This document shows, in pieces, positions 56,520-64,000 of a stretch of DNA of 64,000 bases. The DNA lies in contig JAMXLJ010000070.1 of NCBI GenBank assembly GCA_024281095.1, forward strand, positions 1-64,000, in the 5' to 3' direction. The position numbers and the translations under genes are program-made. Within the stretch, counting starts at the first letter, position 1; every line of letters starts with the position of its first letter. The stretch comes from Acidimicrobiia bacterium (GTDB lineage: Bacteria > Actinomycetota > Acidimicrobiia > IMCC26256 > JAMXLJ01). Below the pieces are notes generated by a model. The model did not search any database and was not told the origin of the DNA. It worked only from the letters and a program-made list of their open reading frames with translations.

Positions 56520-57404
56520 ATGGAAGCAACCCCCCTGTGCCTCCTGACCGTGCACGCCCATCCCGACGACGAGGCGTCGAAGGGAGCGGCGACCGTCGCC
56601 AAGTACGCCGCCGAAGGCGTGCGCACGGTGCTCGTGTGCTGTACCGGCGGCGAGGCCGGCGACATCCTGAACCCGGCGGTCGACACGCCGGAAGTCCGCG
56701 AGAACCTCACGCGGATCCGCATGCAGGAGCTCAACGCGAGCGTCGGCGCGATCGGCTACTCGACGTATCACCTGCTCGGCTACCACGACTCGGGAATGCC
56801 TGACACGGAGACGAACGCGCGGGCCGACAACTTCGCCAACGCGCCGATGGACGAAGCGGTCGGGCGACTCGTGTCGCTGATCCGGGCCGAGCGGCCGCAG
56901 GTGATCGTCACCTACGGCGACGACCGCAAGTTCTATCCGCATCCCGACCACATCAAGGTGCACGAGATCAGCGTCATCGCGTTCGAGGCTGCGGGCGACC
57001 CCGACCAGTATCCCGAGGCCGGCGAGCCATGGCAGCCGTCGAAGATGTACTACACGGGCTTCTCGGTCGCGCGGGTCAAGGCACTCCACGAGGCGTATCT
57101 GCGCCGAGGTGAGGAGAGCCCGTATGCGAGCTGGTTCGAACGCGGCTTCGAGGAGCGGCCCGACCGTTTCACGACCCTCGTCGACGTGTCGGATTTCTTG
57201 CACAAGCGCCGCGAGGCGCTCCTCGCGCACCGGACCCAGGTCGATCCCGAAGGCTTCTGGATGCGCCTGCCCGACGACGTCGTGCGCGAAGTGTTCCCGT
57301 GGGAGGAATACGTGCTCGCGCGTTCGCTCGTCGACACCGGCGTTCCCGAGGGCGACGTGGAGGACGACCTGTTCGCCGGTGTGCGCACGAGCGTGCGGCG
57401 GTAG
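56520..57404 (+). CDS. mca: Mycothiol S-conjugate amidase
   Basis: A 294-residue PIG-L-fold zinc amidase: VHAHPDDEASKGAAT, CCTGGEAGDILNP, LGYHDSGMPDTE and YPHPDHIKVHEIS. Length and the GYHDSGM block match Mca, which cleaves mycothiol conjugates of toxins to release mercapturic acids; the close paralogue MshB lacks some of these features. Its presence indicates that the organism makes mycothiol. Confidence 0.93.
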   Translation: MEATPLCLLTVHAHPDDEASKGAATVAKYAAEGVRTVLVCCTGGEAGDILNPAVDTPEVRENLTRIRMQELNASVGAIGYSTYHLLGYHDSGMPDTETNARADNFANAPMDEAVGRLVSLIRAERPQVIVTYGDDRKFYPHPDHIKVHEISVIAFEAAGDPDQYPEAGEPWQPSKMYYTGFSVARVKALHEAYLRRGEESPYASWFERGFEERPDRFTTLVDVSDFLHKRREALLAHRTQVDPEGFWMRLPDDVVREVFPWEEYVLARSLVDTGVPEGDVEDDLFAGVRTSVRR

Positions 57405-57451
57405 CGTTCCGCCGGGCCGGCGCGCCCAACGCCACCGACAGGGGGAACACC

Positions 57452-57841
57452 ATGGCGAAGTACCTCTCGCAGGATTGGCTCGATCAGGGAAGAAAGCTTG
57501 CCGAGTCGCAACCCGAGCGGGCCGGGGCGACGGCAAAGATGCAGTACGTCGTGACCGGCGGCCCCGACGGCGACATCAAGTACTACTGGGTGTTGGAGAG
57601 CGGCAAGCTGCTCGACTCGAGCCTCGGCGAGCTTCCCGATCCTGACTTCACGATGACGCTCAGCTACGCGGACTCCGTCGCGGTGCAGAAGGGCGAGCTC
57701 GACCCGAACGTGATCTTCATGCAGGGACGCATGAAGGTCACCGGCAACATGGCGAAGCTCATGCAGCTGATGCCGCTCACGATGTCGCCCGAGTACAAGC
57801 AACTGCAGGAGCAGGTGCGGGACATCACCGAGTACCCGTAA
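57452..57841 (+). CDS. SCP2 sterol-carrier-type domain protein
   Basis: A 129-residue single SCP2 domain: YVVTGGPDGDIKYYWVLESGK, PDPDFTMTLSYADSVAVQKG, and MQGRMKVTGNMAKLMQLMPL. Such proteins bind acyl chains or sterols in a hydrophobic tunnel and often sit in lipid-catabolic operons. ATG 57452 follows AGGGGGA. It is 47 bases past mca on the same strand. Confidence 0.85.
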   Translation: MAKYLSQDWLDQGRKLAESQPERAGATAKMQYVVTGGPDGDIKYYWVLESGKLLDSSLGELPDPDFTMTLSYADSVAVQKGELDPNVIFMQGRMKVTGNMAKLMQLMPLTMSPEYKQLQEQVRDITEYP

Positions 57842-57855
57842 CGGGCGGCCGCGCC

Positions 57856-58673
57856 TCAGTCGCCCGTCAGCACGAGCTTCGCGGTGCGGAACACGCGGCT
57901 GACGTGCGCGCCGGCTTTCGCATAGAAGCCCACGGGGCCGACCCACGAGATCTCCGTTTCGGTGAGGCCGTGCATCTCGGCGATATCGGCGCAGAGCGCA
58001 CCGAGAACGGCATGGCCGATACCGAGCCCGAGATGCCCCGGGTCGGTCGCCATCGGGCCGATGTGACCGTGGCGGTTCACCGAGTGACAGCCGAGGCCCA
58101 GCGTCTTGCCGCCGGCGTCGCGGGCGACGACACACACGCCGTCGTCGGTGGCGCGCTGCACCTCGTCTTCCCACATGGGATGGTGCCGTCGCACGAGCTC
58201 GACCGCACCGTCGCCGTCTTCGCGCGTGATCACGACGCCTGCCGGCGCGGGAGCGCGGAACGCGGTCGAGATCGCCATGTTGAACTCGGCGCCGTACGGC
58301 TCGAACCCGCACTCCTCGAACAGCGACAGTGCCCCGGTGAAGCGGAAGTCGACCCCCGGCCATACGTAGCGGGGGATCGCGGTGCCGAGGTGCAGTTCGC
58401 GCGCGCCCTGTTCGCGCGCGTACTCCGCCGCCTGCTCGACGAGCGCGCGCCCGAGGCCCTGGCGTTGGCGCTCCGGCACGACCGCCAGGAGGATGATCCA
58501 CGCGATGCCGTAGTCGCCGAAGTGCCGGACGGTGACGACCGCGGCCGCGTCGCCGTCGCCGATGGTCACCGATCCCTCGCCGCCACAGCAGGTCAACAGG
58601 TCGGCCGCGGTGAGGTCTTCGTCGGGCAGCGAGGCGCGTACGAGGTCGGCGAGCTCCGCCGCGGTGACCGTGC

Positions 58674-58677
<4 letters not shown>
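57856..58677 (-). CDS. GNAT-family N-acetyltransferase
   Basis: A 273-residue protein with one clear GNAT core in the first half (ILLAVVPERQRQGLGRALVEQ) and a weaker second half (GPMATDPGHLGLGIGHAVLGA), suggesting a tandem GNAT of which one copy may have lost activity. GTG 58677 overlaps the upstream deacetylase stop by four bases. Acceptor substrate unknown; context with a ChbG-type deacetylase hints at an amino-sugar. Confidence 0.82.
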
Positions 58678-61432
<2,755 letters not shown>

Positions 61433-61476
61433 GACCGCCGCTCAATCCCCGGGCGCGCTTCGAACGTACAGGCGGC

Positions 61477-62076
61477 ATGCACTCTGACGGGAGGCGTTCG
61501 CGCTCGCGCGCCCAGGTGGTGTTGTGGAGCTTCGTTGCGGTCGCCGCGGTTGCCGCGATGGCTGTCATCGCGGCGTGCAATGCCACTTCGAGTGGTCGGC
61601 CGGCGGCGACGGGCACGACGCGCGCCGCCGAAGACTTGGGCGTGACGCCGAACGACTTCCACAACCTGCAGTCGATGACGAAGGTGCGTGGGTTCTTCGT
61701 GGACAACCGGCTCGGTCACCTCGCCGCGGCGCTGCAGGTCGCGAACTCGCCGACCGGCGGCACCTATCCAGTTGGAACGATCATTCAGCTGGTGCCGCAG
61801 GAGGCAATGGTCAAGCGGCGACCCGGCTTCAGCCCGGCTACGCACGATTGGGAGTTCTTCAGCCTGAAGGTGAGTGCCGGAGGCACGGAGGTGGTGCGGC
61901 GTGGTGGTGCCGAGGTGGTCAATCAGTTCGGCGGCAGTTGCGCCGGTTGTCACAGTGCGGCCGACACCCGCTTCGACATGGTCTGCGAGCACGGCCACGG
62001 CTGTGCACCGCTTCCGATCAGCGACGCGGTCATTGCTGCCGTGCAGCGAGCCGATCCGCGCCCTCTGCGCCCGTGA
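61477..62076 (+). CDS. Lipoprotein with heme c motif, cytochrome P460-like
   Basis: A 199-residue secreted lipoprotein (membrane segment then lipobox VIAACN). The body FHNLQSMTKVRGFFVDNRLGH, GGTYPVGTIIQLVPQEAMV and HDWEFFSLKVSAGG follows the cytochrome P460 fold, and it carries a single heme-attachment motif CAGCH near residue 153, with a further Cys pair in MVCEHGHGC. P460 proteins oxidise hydroxylamine or other small N-compounds; whether the unusual lysine or other cross-link exists cannot be seen. ATG 61477. Confidence 0.78.
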   Translation: MHSDGRRSRSRAQVVLWSFVAVAAVAAMAVIAACNATSSGRPAATGTTRAAEDLGVTPNDFHNLQSMTKVRGFFVDNRLGHLAAALQVANSPTGGTYPVGTIIQLVPQEAMVKRRPGFSPATHDWEFFSLKVSAGGTEVVRRGGAEVVNQFGGSCAGCHSAADTRFDMVCEHGHGCAPLPISDAVIAAVQRADPRPLRP

Positions 62077-62113
62077 TCGCACACTGGTACCGATGCTCAC
62101 GAGGCGAACAGGC

Positions 62114-63094
62114 TCAGCGGCAGTCGAGGATGACCTTGCCGAACGTCGTGTCGGACGCGACGAGCTCGTACGCCCGTTCTGCTTCTGCAAGCGGGACGAC
62201 TTCCGCGACGACGGGTTTGACCGCCCCCGATTCGAGCAGCGGGCTGACGTCGGACGCGAACGCCCGCGTCGCGGCCGCCTTCTCCTCGTCGTCGCGGGCG
62301 CGCAGCACCGTGCCCATCACGGTGAGCCGCTTCGACATCGCGACCAAGATCGGAAACTGCGCGGTGCCGCCGGCGAGCGTGCCGACGAGCACGACACGTC
62401 CCATCAAGGCGGCGGCGCGCAGGTCCACTTCGAGGTACGGGCCGCCGGCGAGGTCGATGGTGACGTCGCAGTCGCCGGCGCGCTCCTGGATCTCGGTCGC
62501 GAGCGCGATCACATCGAGCGGCGAAGGCGCGAGGATGCCGTGGTGGAGGCCGATTCCCGCCGCGGCGTCGAGCTTCCACTGCTGGCGTGACGTGCCCACC
62601 GTCGTCGCGTCCAACGCCGACGCGAGCTGCACCACCGCGGTGCCCACACCCGAGCCGGCCGCGTGCACGAGCACGACTTCGAGCGGCTGCATGCGCGCCC
62701 GTGTGCACAACGCGTCGTGCGCGGTGATGAACGCCTCGGGCACGCCGCCGGCCACGACCGTGTCGAGTCCGGACGGCACCGGGACGCAGTGCGCGGCCCG
62801 CACCCGAACGTATTCGGCCTGGGCGCCGCCTCCGACGATGCCGAAGACGGTGTCGCCCACCGCCGGGCTGTCGACGTCGGCGCCCGCTTCCTCCACCACG
62901 CCGGCGAACTCCATGCCGGGGATGTCGGGCGGGGCGTCGGCGGGCGGTGGGTAGAGGCCGGCCCGCTGGAGCAGATCGGCCCGGTTGAGGCCCGCTCCGT
63001 CCACCCGCACGACCACGTCGGCGGGTCCCGGCTCGGGTCGTGGACGCTCCGTGACCGTCAACCTCCCAGCGTCGCCGATCACCAGAGCTCGCAC
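62114..63094 (-). CDS. NADPH:quinone oxidoreductase family protein (zinc-free MDR)
   Basis: A 326-residue medium-chain reductase: GAGLNRADLLQRAGLYPPP, PGMEFAGVVEEAG, the nucleotide-binding VLVHAAGSGVGTAVVQLA, then LVGTLAGG and a C-terminal PLAEAERAYELVAS. It lacks zinc ligands, as in QOR and TP53I3-like proteins, and probably reduces quinones or enones with NADPH. GTG 63094 is leaderless. Confidence 0.9.
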   Translation of the reverse strand: MRALVIGDAGRLTVTERPRPEPGPADVVVRVDGAGLNRADLLQRAGLYPPPADAPPDIPGMEFAGVVEEAGADVDSPAVGDTVFGIVGGGAQAEYVRVRAAHCVPVPSGLDTVVAGGVPEAFITAHDALCTRARMQPLEVVLVHAAGSGVGTAVVQLASALDATTVGTSRQQWKLDAAAGIGLHHGILAPSPLDVIALATEIQERAGDCDVTIDLAGGPYLEVDLRAAALMGRVVLVGTLAGGTAQFPILVAMSKRLTVMGTVLRARDDEEKAAATRAFASDVSPLLESGAVKPVVAEVVPLAEAERAYELVASDTTFGKVILDCR

Positions 63095-63101
63095 GGCGGG
63101 G

Positions 63102-63107
63102 ACCCTA
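63102..63107 (-). promoter_or_regulatory. -10 element, quinone oxidoreductase gene
   Basis: Leftward TAGGGT, seven bases before GTG 63094. Confidence 0.55.
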
Positions 63108-63198
63108 CCCGCCGGCCTCCGGCCTGCCTCCGGGGCGGCGCCCCGAAGCGCAGGTGGCGCCCGTGCTCGCCGTGGTCCCGATCGGGGCCCGACGGCGG

Positions 63199-63204
63199 TA
63201 GCTT
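63199..63204 (+). promoter_or_regulatory. -10 element, gene at 63211
   Basis: TAGCTT, six bases before ATG 63211; leaderless. Confidence 0.6.
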
Positions 63205-63210
63205 GCCGGT

Positions 63211-63585
63211 ATGGCGAGGTGTCCGCAGCCCCCCAGGGGCGGCCTCGACTTCCTCGACGACGAAGGCGAACGCGTGTCGCTCGACGTCGACGAGGCTGCG
63301 TCGCTGCTCACGCTCACCGACGGCCTCGATGCCGCGACGGTCTCGGCATGTCCCGACTGCCGCAGCCGCATCGTCGCGGTCGTGGCGTTGGTGGATCTGC
63401 TCGACCAGGCGCCGCCGCACCCGCGCGTGCCGGACCTCTTGGACCTCGCGGATCAGGCGCCCACGCTGCACCTCTACGTCGTCGACAGCGCCTCGAGGTG
63501 TGAGCACCGGCGCTGGCGGGATCCGGGTTTCGCCGAGTGGTTCGACGCGGTCGACGAGCCGTCGGTGCGGACGCACCGCCCGTAG
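63211..63585 (+). CDS. Hypothetical protein with a CxxC motif
   Basis: A 124-residue protein. ARCPQ and ACPDCRSR together with a later Cys/His (SRCEHRRW) could form a zinc site. The centre is helical (IVAVVALVDLLDQAP). Not recognised. ATG 63211 has a leaderless -10, and the gene converges with the acyltransferase gene, 13 bases apart. Confidence 0.65.
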   Translation: MARCPQPPRGGLDFLDDEGERVSLDVDEAASLLTLTDGLDAATVSACPDCRSRIVAVVALVDLLDQAPPHPRVPDLLDLADQAPTLHLYVVDSASRCEHRRWRDPGFAEWFDAVDEPSVRTHRP

Positions 63586-63598
63586 GCGGGGAGCGCGA

Positions 63599-64000
63599 CT
63601 ACGCGCCGGCCGCGAGCAACGCGTCGAACGACTCCCGCATCGCGTCGAGCAACGCGCCGGAATCCGTGATTGCGGCCGGGTCGAGATGGACGCCCATCTG
63701 CAGTTCCCCGCGGTACGAGAGCATCGTGATGTTGAGCGGTACGCCTTCTCGCGGACCCATCGGGTAATTCGCCTCGATGCGCGCGCCACCCGTGTACAGA
63801 TCCACCGGGCTGCCGCGCAGGTTCGACGTCGCGAAGTCGATGGTGGCCGACTGCACGCGTGCGAGCGAGAGCAGTACCGGCGGAGGCAATGCAGTCATGA
63901 TCCCGGACAGCCCTCCAGCGGCTCCCAGCGCGGGCTCGTGGCGCAGGCCGGCAAGACGCGATCGCACCGCCGCGAAGCGCTCGACCGGGTCCTTCGGGAT
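63599..64000 (-). CDS. WS/DGAT-type diacylglycerol O-acyltransferase, C-terminal fragment
   Basis: The last 133 codons of a leftward gene that continues past the right edge. DPVERFAAVRSRLAG and the C-terminal domain SNLRGSPVDLYTGGARIEANY, then PLNITMLSYRGELQMGVHLDP, match the C-terminal half of wax-ester synthase/diacylglycerol acyltransferases, which make storage lipids in actinobacteria. The catalytic HHxxxDG would lie outside the window. Confidence 0.85.
   Translation of the reverse strand: MPKDPVERFAAVRSRLAGLRHEPALGAAGGLSGIMTALPPPVLLSLARVQSATIDFATSNLRGSPVDLYTGGARIEANYPMGPREGVPLNITMLSYRGELQMGVHLDPAAITDSGALLDAMRESFDALLAAGA

Overview
The window is 64 kb of very GC-rich (about 70%), densely packed bacterial DNA. 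Several traits point to Actinomycetota: mycothiol enzymes (a mycothiol S-conjugate amidase at 56520 and a mycothiol-dependent-isomerase-like protein at 2211), a coenzyme F420 gene (cofC), an ImuA'/ImuB/DnaE2 mutasome, a HU protein with a separate lysine/arginine-rich partner, and many leaderless genes. The mix of fatty-acyl-CoA and amidohydrolase genes, with the separate HU and H1-like genes, suggests class Acidimicrobiia. That placement is inference. No phage, IS element, integrase or CRISPR array was seen; the region looks chromosomal and largely core or conserved-accessory.

Layout. 1-4.9 kb: partial hypothetical gene, GAF histidine kinase plus NarL-type regulator, a SixA-like phosphatase behind a long structured leader, and a zinc alcohol dehydrogenase. 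5.0-8.5 kb: leftward translationally coupled catabolic operon (SDR, nitronate monooxygenase, enoyl-CoA hydratase, nitroreductase). 8.6-10.3 kb: molybdopterin oxidoreductase, flavin reductase and DUF6510-like zinc protein. 10.4-16.5 kb: amidohydrolase, SDR-queA pair, a Clp_N/zinc-finger protein, and gltX followed by tRNA-Gln and tRNA-Glu. 16.5-17.9 kb: HU and the H1-like repeat protein. 17.9-23.9 kb: PIG-L deacetylase, cofC, monooxygenase-like protein, phosphoesterase, then plsC-gpsA-unknown, and a MOSC protein. 24-32.2 kb: GH38 mannosidase, ammonium transporter plus PII, HAD phosphatase, RpiB, GYD protein, rnhB and small hypotheticals. 32.3-38 kb: SOS mutasome operon. 38-41.2 kb: PilZ protein, NfeD protease and stomatin. 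41.3-48.7 kb: GNAT/acyl-CoA synthetase fusion, P-type ATPase, acetate kinase, second NarL regulator. 48.7-57.8 kb: CAP and VanW proteins, acyl-CoA dehydrogenase, HtrA protease, ABC transporter, adenylate cyclase, Mca, SCP2 protein. 57.9-64 kb: leftward thiolase-deacetylase-GNAT operon, two lipoproteins (one with a heme c motif), quinone oxidoreductase, zinc-ribbon hypothetical, and a partial WS/DGAT acyltransferase.

Two layers of non-coding signal stand out. (i) A TANNNT hexamer lies 6-10 nt upstream of the start codon of about eighteen genes, the signature of leaderless or nearly leaderless transcription; it was used to choose many starts. (ii) Three families of short interspersed palindromes (called A, B and C here) occur between genes. 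Family A has two neighbouring hairpins whose loops are conserved while their stems differ but still pair. A further candidate structured RNA is the 145-nt leader of the SixA-like gene, placed exactly downstream of a clean sigma-A type promoter.
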